A stretch of DNA of 64,000 nucleotides, from NCBI GenBank assembly GCA_001599755.1, contig BCHX01000007.1:1922001-1986000 (forward strand). The letters run 5' to 3'. Positions 11,464 through 24,751 of the stretch are shown one piece after another; the first letter of the stretch is position 1; each line of letters begins with the position of its first letter. This DNA comes from Gliomastix tumulicola. Its lineage: Eukaryota; Ascomycota; Sordariomycetes; Hypocreales; Bionectriaceae. Under the pieces are notes generated by a model, which worked only from the letters and a program-made list of their open reading frames with translations, had not been told where the DNA came from and did no database searches. The position numbers were made by a program, and so were the translations under genes.

Positions 11464-14400
11464 ATGGCATCACTCACGACAGCCGCCGCCAATGTCTTCG
11501 TCTACGGGAGACAGTCTGAGGACGGCGACCAGGGCGCCAAGAAGGACGCCGGGCAGGAGCTGCTTGACCTGCTGAAGAACCCCTTCTCTGGCACTGTAAG
11601 TCTCCCATTAGCACGCGATCTCGTGAACAAAACAGGAGCCAGTCCGTCCTGACACGTCGTTCGTACAGTTGCAAGCTGCCTCGATTTGGGCTGCGTTGGC
11701 CACCTCGGTAGGCTTCACCGTCCTCGCCACCATCTTCTTCTCCTTCCTCCGCCCATACCACCAGGCCCTCTATGCACCGAAGATGAAGCACGCAGACGAC
11801 AAGCATGCGCCGCCGCCCATTGGAAACAAGCCGTGGTCATGGGTTACGACGCTGTGGCAGGCCACCGAGGAACAGCTGGTCCAGCAGATCGGCATGGACG
11901 CGACCATCTTCATCCGCTTCGTGCGCATGTGCCGCAACATCTTCCTCGTGCTCTCCGTCTTCGGTGTCTGTATCCTGGTCCCCGTGCACATCACCGAATA
12001 CAACAAGATCGGGCCGGACCAGTACTGGCTTGTCAAGCTGACACCCGAGAATACCTGGGCTTCGGCACAGTGGTCGCAGGTCGTCGTGGCCTATCTGTTC
12101 AACACCACCGTTGCTGGGTTTCTCTGGTGGAACTACCGTAAGGTCGTGGCTCTGCGACGGACCTACTTTGACAGCGAGGAGTACCAGAACAGTCTGCACG
12201 CCCGGACGCTCATGGTATGTAGAAAAACGTGACGCCGGTGTGCACATGGCGCTGACATGTCGATTTGTTTAGTTGTTCGATATCCCCAAGCAGGGTCGAT
12301 CTGACGAGGGTATTGCTCGCATCATCGACAGCGTTGTGCCCAACTCATCCTTTGCACGCACTGCCGTGGCTCGAAACGTGAAGGACCTCCCCGACCTGAT
12401 CAAGCAGCACGACCACGCGGTTCGCAAGCTTGAGAAGGTGTTGGCCAAGTACCTTAAGAACCCCAACCAGCTTCCTCCAGGCCGGCCGACATGCAGCCCT
12501 TCCAAGAAGGATCGCGCCTATAGCACCTATCCCAAGGGACAGAAGCTGGACGCCATCGAGTACTACACCGCGCGCATTCGTCAGCTCGAAGTCGAGATCA
12601 AGGAGGTCCGCGCTAGTGTCGACAAGCGCGGCACGATGTCATATGGTTTCGCCAGCTATGCTGATATCGTGGAGACGCACAACATCGCCTATGCGTGCCG
12701 GAAAAAGAAGCCGCACGGGGCGACTGTCGTGCTCGCTCCTCGACCCAACGACATTATCTGGGACAACATGTCCATGACCCCGGCTGCGCGCAGCCGCAAT
12801 GGTTGGATCAACGGATTCTGGATCCTGCTGCTGACCTTCCTGTGGATTGCCCCCAACGCCATGATCGCCATCTTCCTCGTCAACTTGGGTAACCTGGGCA
12901 ACTTCTGGGAAGGCTTCCAAAAGTCTCTTGAGTCGAGCCCCCAGGGCTGGGGTATCGTGCAAGGTATCGCGAGTCCTGCCATCATGTCGCTGGTGTATCT
13001 CGTGCTCCCCATGATCTTCCGACGCTTCCAGATCAAGGCTGGCGACAAGACCAAGACAGGCCGTGAAAGACATGTGCTGGGCAAGCTGTACGCGTTCTTC
13101 GTCTTCAACAACCTCATTGTCTTCACCCTGTTCAGCGTCATCTGGTCGTTTGTCGCAGGTGTGGAGAAGCAGACGAGGAACGGCGTCGATGCCTGGGACG
13201 CCATTTTGAAGGAAAACATCGCCGAGAGTACGCTTGTCTCCATGTGCAACAACAGTCCGTTCTGGGTAACGTATCTGCTGCAGCGCCAGCTCGGTGCCGC
13301 AGTTGATCTCGCCCAGCTCTGGCCTCTCATCGAAGCGTTCTTCGCCAAGAAGTTCTCCAGCCCGACCCCCCGAGAGCTGATTGAGATGACGGCCCCGCCC
13401 CCCTTCGAATATGCCAGTTACTACAACTACTTCCTTTTCTACGCCACAGTCACGCTTTGCTACGGAGGTATCCAGCCACTTGTGCTACCCGCCACGGCTC
13501 TGTACTTCGCCATCGACCTGTGGCTGAAGAAGTACCTCCTGTTGTACCGCTTCGTGACCAAGACCGAGTCAGGTGGTGTTTTCTGGCGTGCTCTGTTCAA
13601 CCGTTTCATCTTCGGGACGATGCTTGCCAACCTCGTTGTCCTGCTTACGACGTGGTGCCGAGGCGACGGCGACCATATTCAGTTCTTCGCCGTCATTCCG
13701 CTTCCGTTCTTGATGGTTGGTTTCAAGATCTACTGCGCCAAGGTATTCGACGATAGGATCCGGTACTACAGCACGCGCAATCTCGGCAAGCATCCCGAGC
13801 AGACCATTCGCGAAGATGACCGCGGTCGCAATGACCGTCTCGCCAGTCGTTTCGGTCACCCGGTCCTGTACAAGAAGCTCATCACCCCGATGGTCCACCA
13901 GAATGCCCAGAGTCTGCTTCCAGGCATCTACCGAGGTCGCCTGACTGATGGCCGTGAGGGCGGAACTGACGACATCATGAGCGTCAGTGGGTACTCGGAC
14001 ATGTATGCTCTGAAGGACTTGGGCAGCAAGTCAGGCAAGGCCAACAACGGAATCCCTGGTTTCGAGTTTGTGTCGGAGCAGCAGATGGACTTTGAGCACT
14101 ACAAGAACCGCGCGGAGTTCGCAGAGGACCACGGAGGCGGTGAGATCTACGGACGGCCGGGCGAGATTACGAGACCTATGACGCCCGGATCCTTTGGCGA
14201 GGGTAGTGACACGGGATCGCGTCCTGGTACGCCTCTCTCCGGCCGCTCGACGCCCTTCGCCCCGCGGGGCACGGTTCCTAGGAGGGCCCCTACTGCGCCC
14301 ATGGACACATATGAAGCCTACCGGCCGCAGTACGCTCCCCCGCAGGAGACCGGTTTCACGAGCCCCGGGGGGATGGGCCGGGTTCACAGCCCCCTGTACG

Positions 14401-14681
14401 CCCACGATAACGGCAGTGCGTCGGGTCTGGTGACCAACGCCCAGCCCCCGCCCGTGAGCATCGCCTCGGACCGCCGCTCTCCGTCGCTGACGGCGGGCGA
14501 CAGGCCGATTCCGACGCGCAGCCACAGCCCGGGACCTTCGCTGGGTGCCCTCGGTGGCGGACCGCATGGCTATAGTGGGCTGGCCCAGACCGAGGTGCAG
14601 GACGCCCCTCCCGCGGAGGAGTACAACTACTTTAGGGGAGGCACCCGCAATGGCAGGAGAACCCCGGGCCAAGGATGGTAA
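11464..14681 (+). CDS. CSC1/OSCA-type calcium-permeable channel (DUF221 family)
   Basis: Integral membrane protein of the osmosensitive channel family (yeast PHM7/RSN1/CSC1 relatives). Exons are 11464-11595, 11669-12214 and 12273-14681, all phase 0, giving 1028 aa. Three N-terminal membrane segments (first at about 45-75, then two after IFIRFVRMCRN) precede the cytosolic domain, which begins at LFDIPKQGRSDEGIARII. A later cytosolic motif is APRPNDIIWDNMSMTPAAR. The 7-TM core follows from about residue 410 to 720 and includes LMVGFKIYCAKVFDDRIRYY. The C-terminal 300 residues are a disordered Pro/Ser/Gly tail. The second exon was chosen because it restores LQAASIWAALATSVGF after the acceptor. 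The family call is secure; the specific role (plasma membrane or internal membrane) is not shown. Confidence 0.92.
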
Positions 14682-15348
14682 TAATGTGTGTGTACTGTTG
14701 GTGTTGTTGTTGTTGAATGCGAAAGATCTGTATGAGTGTGTCGGTGTGCCCAGGGGCACGAAGGGTTGGGGAGGCGGTTTTTTTTGGGAATTGCCTCCCA
14801 TGTTTTCATGTTTAAACCACGGCTTTAACTAGGATTTCGGTGGGGGCGTTTATCAAGTGTGTGGCTTTGTTTTTGTGTTGATTTTGGATAGACCACTTGG
14901 GATGGGATGGGATTCGGTATACAAAGGAGCTGTCTGAACATCAGGGAGAAAAGCGAATTGTCGGCGGTTGCATATAGGTACGGCTAGAGACATAGTGCTA
15001 GAATCCTTGTATAGAGCATGAATACAACAGGTACGACTACACGACGTGTTAAAACGGTGCCTTGAAATCCTATTCCCTGGTAGTACCATACATACCCTGA
15101 GCTAGTTGGTAACATCTTGCGTATCTATGTGCATCATGGGTAGGATAATGGTGTATTATTATGATGTTGTACGAACACAGACCAGATTCGTTCTCTGCCT
15201 CGCCATGTCAAAGTCGTCTATCGCTATCCCAAACTCAAGAGTGTAGATCTATTATTCCAACATGTATGTAGTAAGACGGCATGGTGTATATCCAAAAAAA
15301 GTAACTCGGACCGATGCCGTAAGTAGATCAGCAAGCATTTCCCCCCCT
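14682..15348. other. Convergent 3' region
   Basis: The 3' ends of the channel gene and of the minus-strand gene ending at 15349 face each other here. The first part has a T/G-rich stretch (TGTTGTTGTTGTTG near 14700-14716) and runs of T and A. No gene is supported. Confidence 0.45.
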
Positions 15349-18300
15349 TCACTGCTGAAAGAAGCCTTGGAACTTCCTTGACGGGGGACTGCTGCCATAC
15401 GGCGACGTCGGCCTCGGCTCCGCAGCCTCCAACTCGGTCGCCGGGTTCTCGGACGTAGGAAGCTCGATGGGTAGAGAATCGTCCACTTTGCCTGGCCCGG
15501 CGACGGGATCGGACACGTTGAGAATGGCGGTGGGGATCTCGAAAATATTGGTCTGGATAAGAAAGAAGAAAAAAGTCAGTATCAGTAGACCCTCACACCT
15601 GCTCCGTTGCTGCCGAGCTGGGGAAGTATACCCGTGAAGTGATCGGGACCTTCTTGATCCATCCCGTTGCCTTGGTCGCGTCGGCCCAGGCCATGACCAG
15701 GTGTTCTTCGTCGCCGATGGTCATGAAGACCATGGAGAAGGCGGCCGTCTTAGCTGTCAGCTCTCGAGAGGTGGCTATCCTCCTGATCTCCATGGGGTTA
15801 GAATTGTGTGATATATGGTACAAGTGCCCTCTGTCGTTGACCATCGCCAGGTCTTTGCCGGAGGGTGAGAATGCGGCGCATTGGATTCTGTTGCCAAGCC
15901 TGCCCTGGCGAGCTGAGATATCTGTCTTGATCGGAGTTCTATGACTTCCTCGGGGCTGGACAAGCACAGGTGCACCTGACTGCGTCCAGGTTGAGATGCA
16001 TATCACGTCGTCCTCGCCCTCGCTGCCTGGACGAATAATGGCCCCAGAGATGCCATTGTCCTCCGACTCATGCAGGGGCACCGGGTATCGGCAGGACGTG
16101 AGTTCCTGGCAGGAGAGGAAGGGGAACCGCCACAGATAGAGTTGGATGACACCAGTCTTTGGGCTGCGAGTGCTGGCAAGCAGTGCGAGTCCATCGCTGG
16201 AAAAGGATAAGCTGTCCACAGACGGGCAGTTCTTGCACTCGGTATGTATGTTGCCGTGCAAACGATCCACCCTCGGATGCTCCATCTGAGTGGTTTTGAA
16301 GAAGCGAACGATAGCGTTGTCGAATCCTACTACGACGTAATTCTCGTTGCGGTCTATGGCAATGCTCCTGCACCAGTGGGATGAAGGCATGCGATACTCG
16401 ACCATGGGCGACGACGGCTGGGTAAGGTTCGCGATCCTCAGCTAAACAAGCGAGTTAGTTTGTATGTACATTTGGCGGTCTTATTCGAAGCAGAACTTAC
16501 GGTGAGTTTTTGATCCCTTGTACCGATGATATACGCCACGTGTGACTTAGCCACAGCTGCCAGGATGCAGGTACTCTCTGTTGAGATGGCCTTGGTCATA
16601 GTGGGCGGCGAGCTGCCCACGTCCCAGATCTGCAGCGCCGACTGGGTCCAGAAGAGAGACAATGTCGAATTCTGAGACAGATAGGCGCTCATAGCCTTCG
16701 CTCCCTTGCCCCTTACAGACTTTGTGCCGCTCATCAAGCCACCTAGGGGAATATCCTCAAGTCTCTGGTTCTCAGTCCCCGAAGAGGACAGCGAACTCGA
16801 GTCTCCTGAAGCAGGAGGCGGAGCTCTCCGTATCGAGCCGAAGGAGAACTTCCATCTTGACGATTTGCCCTTATCGGCGGCCGCTTCACTTCTTCTCCGT
16901 GCGAGCAGATCATGTCGTGCATGCGCGTGCGTCTTGTGAGTGACGGCCGCAGATGGGAATGTATGGGAGAAGGTTGGCGATTGCGTGCGTTCTCGGTCTA
17001 GGGAATCGAGATATGTCGAGGAGTCGGTTGGCGCTTTCTCCGACCGCAGGGGATCAGATGGATACGCGGAGATGGGTGACACGGGCGATATCACTTGTGA
17101 TATAGGCGGGAGGTGGTCCGACGAGCCGGGATCCGCGATCGCTAGTTGATTCTGGTGGTAAGGGAGGGTAGCGCCTTGTATGGGGAGCTGCGTCCCAGCC
17201 CCGAAGGTGTTGTGACCAGGGCCCGGAGTCAACGGCTCGTCAAACTCGAGCCTGGGTGCCGAGACAGTGAACTGGGATGGCAAGTGTCTCTCGACGCTGA
17301 GTGTGTCGGCATCTGCCTCAAGAGGGTGTAGTAGTTCCCAAGCATTTCTAACGACAGGAACTTCGCGGGCCATTGTCGCGGGCTGCCCGCAGTGGAAGCA
17401 GACAGAGTCTGGTGGTAGGATATACTTGGAAAATGGCGATCCTGGGGTGGGAGGCTGTCACGCATTAGTATGGGATCTGACTATGCACATATGGATACAT
17501 CAGTTGCAGTCCTAGAACGCCACACATACCGAGAAGTTGATGTCAATGGTTTTCAGCTCAGATCCGCCGATGATGTGGCATTCCGGGCAGTTCAAGGCAT
17601 ACAGAGTCGGCTGGCTGGAGTAATACTGGCTGCTGGGATTGTCGGTATGCATGATATCAGAGATCACCTGGGAGATCCCATGGATGACCTCGCCATCACT
17701 TGCGCGATGGATGACTTGTCGCTCGCTGAGTCTGGTGCAGAGATTGTCTATTGCGTCAATCTCGAGCTCATCGATGCTCAGATCTGCCGCCTCGCGCGTC
17801 GAGGCGTCCAACGTATCGGGTAGAATGATCCGGAAAATGGAGCTGAATGATACCACAAGGTCTGTCTTGGAAATGCTTGATGGGAGCTGCATACTATCGA
17901 TGACTTGCAGGATTGCGTTGCGAGACCTAGCGGAGGAGGATTGTAGGCGAACATCACGACGCTCTTGGTTGACGTTGTACTGAACCGAAGCAGCCACGAC
18001 AAAGTGCGCAATATCTCGCAGAGAAAGATACTGATTCAGCCATTTCCCCGTGATATCTGATCCATGGACCAACTCCGCAATGTAGGCCGGCAGAAGACAT
18101 CCGTCCAAAGGGTACTGCATGTACTGTTAGTATGTGCTTCGAACCGACCGAGTGGTGTCATGATGTCCACGCATCGAGATGTCATAGTACATACTAGTTC
18201 GGAAGTCAGATTTGGCAGTTCTGTCCTCATTCGATGAGGTAGGCTGAGAGAGTCGGGATCATTCTGCAGCTGATAGGTCGATTCCTTGCATACGACAAGG

Positions 18301-18818
18301 AGGAAGGATTTGGGACCGGGGTAGCTGTCGAGGATCTGCTCCAGGGACTTGTGGATGCGCGCAAAGCGATCTCTCCGATCTCTGATGCGGTTGTTGAGCA
18401 CCCGCGGATGCACGGTGAGAATGCGCAGGGCGGAGAGAAGGAACTCGGCCAGATATTTGTCCCTCAATCTTCGACAGCTCCACAAGGCCTCGCGACCATC
18501 TGTGATGATTTGTAGCACGAGCTCTACTGAGCGAGCAGTGACCTCCCAGCTCACAAAGAGCCCCAGGTGCCGGCCAGTGTGGACGCTATCGACGGGGATC
18601 GTGAGCCTCTGGAGGTAGAATATGGTATTGAGCTGGGCAAGGAGCATGATGACGAGCTGCTGATATGCCTCCGTACTGCCCGAATCGGCGTATATCTTTT
18701 CGAGCGAGAATCGGCCGAGTAGTTCGAGGATAATGTCGTCGATGTCGCTTCGGAAGGCTAGGTCGCGCCAGGCGCTCGCAAGCCGCTCAAAGAGCGCTGA
18801 CGGGCTGGAGCCGACCAT
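15349..18818 (-). CDS. Large protein with internal CxxC pair and propeller-like C-terminus; unidentified
   Basis: Five exons fit in phase: 18818-18195, 18114-17530, 17454-16501, 16441-15599 and 15552-15349, giving 1069 aa from the ATG at 18818. The same frame is open for 42 more codons up to a TAG acceptor-like site at 18945 and reads like protein, so an upstream first exon is probably missed. Residues 1-370 are helical with many Leu. CPEC near 383 and CFHCG near 422 are joined across an intron and look like one zinc knuckle pair. A Ser/Pro-rich stretch follows. From about 640, repeated beta-strand/turn units (SLFWTQSALQIWDV, ENYVVVGFDNAIVRFF, SLSFSSDGLALLAS, CAAFSPSGKDLAMV) suggest a WD40-like propeller. 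I cannot name the family. Confidence is good in the gene and low in its function. Confidence 0.7.
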
Positions 18819-18944
18819 GGCGGCGATTGTGTCGGGGTGCTTGCCCGGGGGCCGTCGCCATGAAAGGCCTGGGAAGATATGCCCACCAGGCGCGGACTTG
18901 TCGGCGGGAAAGGTCCTGCTCTGATTGTCATCGAGCCAACACCC

Positions 18945-21900
18945 CTACAAGAAGGGGCATCAATGGTTGGAGCGGCGCAGGAGGCGCGCGTGTGGGAGAA
19001 TAGACGCGCGCGCACGCGGGAAGGCGGTTCGTTTCTACCAGGCGATAAGGACCGGTGCGACACAAAATCAAGCGAGGCGATGGCCGTGGACGAGTCGTTT
19101 GATTCGATCGATCGGAGGACGAATGGGTATTTAGGTTGCGATGCGCTCACGCGCGCGCGCACTTCTTGGACGAAGGCGCAGGACAAGGCGATGTTGCTAA
19201 TTTCAAGCAGGCTGGCTGCAGGACCGAAATAGGGGCAGAACCGTTGAAAATCAAAAGAGGATACAGAGGCAATCTAACAAAAGCCACCCGGAAGCTAAGC
19301 GGGCGAGCCGGGACCTAAATCAGACCAGCAAACCAACAAGTACCGGATTCACGAGGTGCGTCGAGGCTGAGGCGTGCGCATAGCTCGTATGTGTCGAGGT
19401 TGGAGCTCGTCAGCGGCACCAAGTCAGCCCTACGAGGCTGCGGCCGATCAGCTGGGGGGACGTGCTAGGCTATAGAAGGAACGGTTAGGGGCAGGGAAGC
19501 GGCACGCGAGCAGGCGGGCGAACGTGGGCGAGGTTCGGGCGGACGAGAATGGCGGCGAGTCGAGCGGAGGCAGCTCGATGGTTCGAAATCTCACGGGCGA
19601 GGCGTCCGCCACGTCATTGAATATTGGATGTGGACGGCAGGGTGCATAGCAGGATTGTGCCAAGGAGGTAGCCGGTTGTGTGTGGTTACTCCGGGAGCCG
19701 TCGCTGGGAGTGACAGTGGGCAGGACAGGGAGCGCTTCTGCACAGCCAATATGCGGGCGAGTCTGCGGGCGAGTCTGCGAGCAGGGTGGTTGACAGGTCT
19801 GCGTGTGCGCATGCCATCAGCCGGCGCCAGGCACACACCCTCTATTCCGGGACGTCTCAGTCAGCGGCTCGGCGTGGTGATGTGACGGGCGAGGAGCCCA
19901 ATTCTCATCGTGATTCGTGAACGAGGAAAAGCAACCAAGTGACAAAGCGTCTCTCTCTCCCCTCCTAAACCCTGTTCCGGAACCCTGGTTTGGCAAGGGA
20001 GGTGCGAGCCATCCGTGCTTTCCCCTCACTGAGCTTGATTGATTGAATCATTGATGGCTGGTCGTGGCTGCCCTTGCTGGCTCTTGCTGGTCCTTGCGCC
20101 CTGGCTCCTTCCCTGCACAGCTCAACTCCTTCCATGTTTGCCAGCCGCCAGCGCGCGAACCGTGTGGGAACCTGGAACTTAGGGAAGGAACCCCCCGCAC
20201 TCAGTTTCCGAGCCAGAAAACCCCACCAGAAACAACCGCCTACGAGTAAACATCAGACCCGATGCATTCCATCTCTTGATCTCTTATTTTTGGTGTCACG
20301 TAGCACTGCCCTCCCTCTGGTGCCAGCGTCGCATCTCACCTCACCAGCCTACCACACATACGAGAGTAGTCATCATGCAGTGTGGCTGCGCGGACTGATC
20401 CTATCGATGGGGAACAAGCACCACGAACGACAGGGGGACAGGCCCCAAGGGCTCTGTATGCGCGCATGGGCCGGGGCCAGAGCAAAGTCCCAGGGGATCC
20501 GGTGGCACGCTACGTTATCCCAATCATCAATCTCCGGCCGAAATCTGCTTGCCACGGCGAAAATGTGGACAGCGGCCGATGACCCTGGGCGACGGGACTG
20601 GGAGGACTGGGAGGGGACTGGGGCCGGGCCTGGGCGATTCTGCAAAATGACTCGTTGGCAGGAGGAGGGAGAATTGAGGACACAGAAGCTGAAATATTCC
20701 TGCAATGCAACGCTGTAGGACGCAATAGAACTGCAGATGAGTGGTCCGCGTATCTATTGAACGTTCAGGTGGCATCAGGTGGCGTATCCGCCGTATCGTA
20801 CACCAGCCATTGACAGGCCTGATAAGGGGGGCCATCGTCCGGCCTGCATGCCTTCCGGAGAGTACATTGAGGTGGTATTGATAATGTAATGTGATTTATA
20901 TGTGGCGAGATAACATTGGAGTCTGATCTCTCCGATGCCGATGACAGTTGACTGTTTCCACGAGGTACCTAATTTTAGTACTGCCCTCATATGCTGGGCG
21001 GTTGTACCTTTGGTCCACACCAGGCCGAGGTTCCCCCCCATATCTCTCCATCTCCAGTGGCATGGCATATTTTTGACCTCCCTGTTCAGGTCACTGCCAT
21101 CCAATCGAGAGCGACCAGCTCGTCTCAGAAATGCAGCCATTACAGTCGACCACATTTAGCCCTCGACGGCGCTAGACAAGTTTTCTTCAACCGTGGCAGA
21201 GACAAGAATCCTTGTCTAGTAGTCACCCCTCCATCATCGAGGACCAAGGCGACCAGGATGCCATCTGCCAAGAGCCAGACTGCCTCGTGGCCATGTACGA
21301 CAGAGTACGAAGCCAATATCCCGTGATGGAGGGATAAGCATCGAGCATGGATCACACACCCTCATCCGATGTCAAGCTGCCAAACCTGCCAATCCCAGCT
21401 TGACAAGTCGGCCTTCGTATTGGTCGGATTCGCTCTGCCCCCTCCCACCATCCGCTCATCGTGCATCTGGGAGGGCGCAGAGCTGAACCTGGCCCTGGCA
21501 GCGGCTGCCATCCTTTTGGGTCCCCTTGGGGGCAGCACCTCCGATATTTGTCGCATGCGCATGCGGTGTAGGCACACTGCCGCCAGCTGCATGCATGCAT
21601 GCATGCATGCATATGCAATCCCTCGTGGTGGCTGATGGGCCAGAACGGCACTCAGATGGCAGGAGGCAGACGATGGAGGAACAGGCGTCTGGGCTCAGCT
21701 TGCAGAGCTGAACCATGCTAGCTCGCTGCAAGACAGCAGTGCGTGGTGGCTGGACTAGACGCATCGTGCATAACATGCCAACCTTGGGGATCTGCAGCAG
21801 CCACCAAGCTAGCACTCGCCTCTGTCCTCTCGCCTCCCCGCCCGTTTACACTCTTCCCTCCCTCTCGTCTGTGCCTTTGACTGTGTTTCTATTTCTAACA

Positions 21901-22186
21901 TCTGTCCGCTTGTCACCTCGCTTCCTTCCCACGCTGCCGTTCCGCTGCATCTCCGTTCCTCGTCCTCGGCTTCCCTCGTCCTGACTAGCACCACGATCCA
22001 AGGCTGTCTGAATTATTGGCACTAGGCAGCGGCACCCGGTCCGGAACTTACCAAGCCTCTTCCTGGAGACTCTGTGTGGGGAAGAGGACCAGCTCTGCGA
22101 CGACTCGAGTAACCTTGGCTTCGAAGAACTGAAAGGAGAAAGGGGACGACGAGGAGAGTGACTCTGGCTATCCTGGTCTCCCCAAG
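18945..22186. other. 3.2 kb gap with no supported gene
   Basis: This holds the presumed upstream exon or leader of the minus-strand gene, then about 2.8 kb before the permease. It includes direct repeats of a GCGAGTCTGCGGGC type near 19750-19785, an alternating GC-rich tract (GCGCGCGCGC) near 19151, and a (ATGC)n microsatellite at 21588-21616. C/T-rich sequence at 21820-21985 is a likely leader. The open frames here lack splice logic and domains. Confidence 0.45.
21588..21616. repeat. (ATGC)n microsatellite
   Basis: About six perfect tandem ATGC units form a self-complementary tract in the gene-free region upstream of the permease gene. An imperfect GCATGCGCATGC stretch lies 35 bases earlier. 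Confidence 0.85.
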
Positions 22187-24751
22187 ATGGACCACGAGAA
22201 ACCCGAAGTCATGGTCGCCCCTTCGATTCACACCAGCAATCAGACCATTGTGCAGCCCGACATCGAGTTGGTCGACTATGACGAGCATCTTAGCGATGGC
22301 GTGGCTCGCGTCGTTCCGGCCAAGAGCAAGCGTGAGCGGCATGGTGACAGTCTCTGGTGAGAAAAGTGCCCTGGATCTATACTGGAAGCTTGTGCTAATG
22401 TGTTCCATGCGGCGTAGGCGGAGTTTGAGGGAGAGACACATCAACGTGAGTGACCAATGTTGAACATGCGTTCGAGGGTAGCTTTGTGGCTGACACTCCC
22501 CATCAGATGATTGCGTTCTCCGGGTACGCACCCCCTTTTCCCAAGGTAGATGAACTGCTAAACTTACACAACCACCAGGAGCGTGGGCAATGGTATGACG
22601 CCTTGATCCCTCGCCTTGGCACACCACATCGTATTGACTCGAACGATAGGTCTATTCCTCGGAAGTGGCAAGTCTCTGGCCAGTGCCGGCCCCGGCGGTG
22701 CCATCTTCAGCTACATCCTCGTTGGCACCATCATCTCCTCGGTCATCTCAAGCCTGGGCGAGATGACGGCGCTGATGCCCGTCAATGCGCCCATGATGGA
22801 GTTCCCACGACGGTTCCTCGACCGCGGTATTGGCTTCGCCGTCGGCTGGATCTACTGGTAAGATCACTGACCGCGGTCTGCCGTCTTGTCCATGTGTATG
22901 ATATTCTGACGTGGTGTGTTTGTCTGTCCAACAGGTTTGCATTTGCCGTTCTCGCCTCGAATCAGCTTGTCGCCGTCTCCAACATTGTCAAGTTCCGGTA
23001 TGATGATGGCACGACGTTTCTCAATTGGAAGACGGGCGAGGACATCGATCATGCCGTCTGGTTCTCGGCGTTCTTCGTTTGCGTCGTCATTGTCAATATG
23101 CTGCCAGTCCGGGTAGGGATCGCGCCTTTGCAACTTATGTTTGTTATCATGTCATCAGACTACTAACGTGTGTATAGGTCTTTGGAGAGCTCGAGTATGT
23201 GTTTGGATGCCTCAAGATGATATTCATCACCTTTCTCATCCTCCTGCTTCTTGTCATCGACACGATGAAGCGTAGGTTCTTGATATCCTATACCTTGTCT
23301 GGAAGGTGGAAGACTAACCTGTTGTCTGTCGATAGCCCGCGCAAATGCTTACTACGACGAGCCAATCGGGACGAAATGTGCGTTCAATGCTACGGACTCG
23401 ATTATCGCGGACGTCTCTAACACTCTCGTGCCGAACAGATTGGGACTCCCCATATACCTTCTTCGCCCAGACCTACCACGTCAACGGCCATCCTGGTGGT
23501 GACGACGGTGACATTACAGGCCCCGTTGGGACACTCCTGGGAATATGGTGAGAGCCTCATTGCTAGAGATGGCCTGCAGCCAACAACTGACCCCCCCATA
23601 GGACCGGCTTCGTCAACGTCATGTTCTCCTACGTCGGCATGGACATCTTCGCAGCCACAGCTGCTGAGAGCCGCTCCCTTTCCGACTCGGAGAGCATCAA
23701 GATGGCCGCCCGTAAGATCAACATCCGCATCATCACCCTCTACGCCTTCGCCGTCCTCATGGCCTCGTTCGTCATCCCGACAGACCACCCCTTCATCAAC
23801 GGAGGTGCACAGTCCATAAGCTCGCGCTCCGTCTTCATCATCGCCGTCGTCGAGGCGGGCATGCCGGCGGCGGCGCACTTTTTCAATGCCATGTTTGTCT
23901 TCTCGACGTTCACTTGCGCCATCAACAACATGTACGTCGCGTCGCGGGTGCTGCACACGCTGGCGCTTCGAGGACAGACGGGGCCCGAGTGGATTACGAG
24001 GAGGCTGCGGCAGTGTCGATCTGGCGTGCCGATGCGGACTGTCTTGGTGACGGGTGCGCTGATGCTCATCGGATACATGGGCCGATCGGGCTCTCCTGGA
24101 GCGGTGAGTGACATGATACAGATCTGCTTGTTGTTCGTGTGCGTTGACTGACTGTGATCGTCCTTCTGCAGCGATTGGACGAGCTGGCGAACAACTGCAC
24201 CGTCTCGTGCCTGCTCGTCTACTGCACCATCTGCGCGACCTACCTCTGCTTCTACAAGGCGTAAGTTCCCTGACGCTCTGACCGTTCTCAGTGCCAAGGC
24301 TGACAGGATCTGTCTCTGCTGCAGTCTTCGAGACGCCCAGCTGTACGGCAACATGTCCGAGGTGCAAGCCGCCAGCTACAATCGCAACAGCCCCTCCTAC
24401 CCGTACAAATCCCACGCGCAGTGGCTCAAGGCGGGCTACGGTATGGTCACCTGCATGCTGCTCATCCTCTTCAACGGCGTGGCGGCCTTCCTCGAGAAGC
24501 CCTTCAACACGCGGACCTTCATCTCGTCGTACATCGGGATCCCCGTCTTCTTCCTGCTCGTCGTGGGCTACAAGATCCGGCACCACGGCTTCCGCCTGTC
24601 GGAATGGGGGCTCGAGCGGTCCGAGGACCTGGGCAACGTGGTGCAGGTGCACAGCGAGACGCGCAAGGGCCGGCTGGAGTTTGTCGACCACCGCGTGTCC
24701 AAGGACAACTGGATGATCCTGGTCCGGTGGGTGTGGACGTGGATGAAGTGA
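22187..24751 (+). CDS. Amino-acid permease, APC superfamily (YAT type)
   Basis: Plasma-membrane proton-coupled amino-acid importer by family. Twelve exons fit in phase: 22187-22356, 22418-22445, 22507-22523, 22579-22592, 22650-22857, 22935-23112, 23178-23271, 23336-23377, 23439-23547, 23602-24103, 24172-24260 and 24325-24751, giving 625 aa. Joining the tiny exons 2-5 restores the conserved start of the permease core: RERHINMIAFSG, then SVGNGLFLGSGKSLASAGPG. The motif SSLGEMTALMPV follows. About twelve hydrophobic segments are visible. The large exon 10 carries MFSYVGMDIFAATAAESRS and FVFSTFTCAINNMYVASRVL, both typical of the family. The cytosolic N-terminus is acidic. Exons 3 and 4 are only 17 and 14 nt. 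Substrate specificity is not visible. Confidence 0.9.

Noticed and set aside
20074..20718. 214-codon plus-strand frame in the 3 kb gap
   Set aside because: Composition is irregular, there is no recognisable motif, and several frames of similar length exist on both strands in the same interval.
21588..21616. ATGC tandem repeats as a CRISPR-like or transposon-end array
   Set aside because: It is a simple four-base microsatellite without spacers, terminal repeats or an adjacent transposase.
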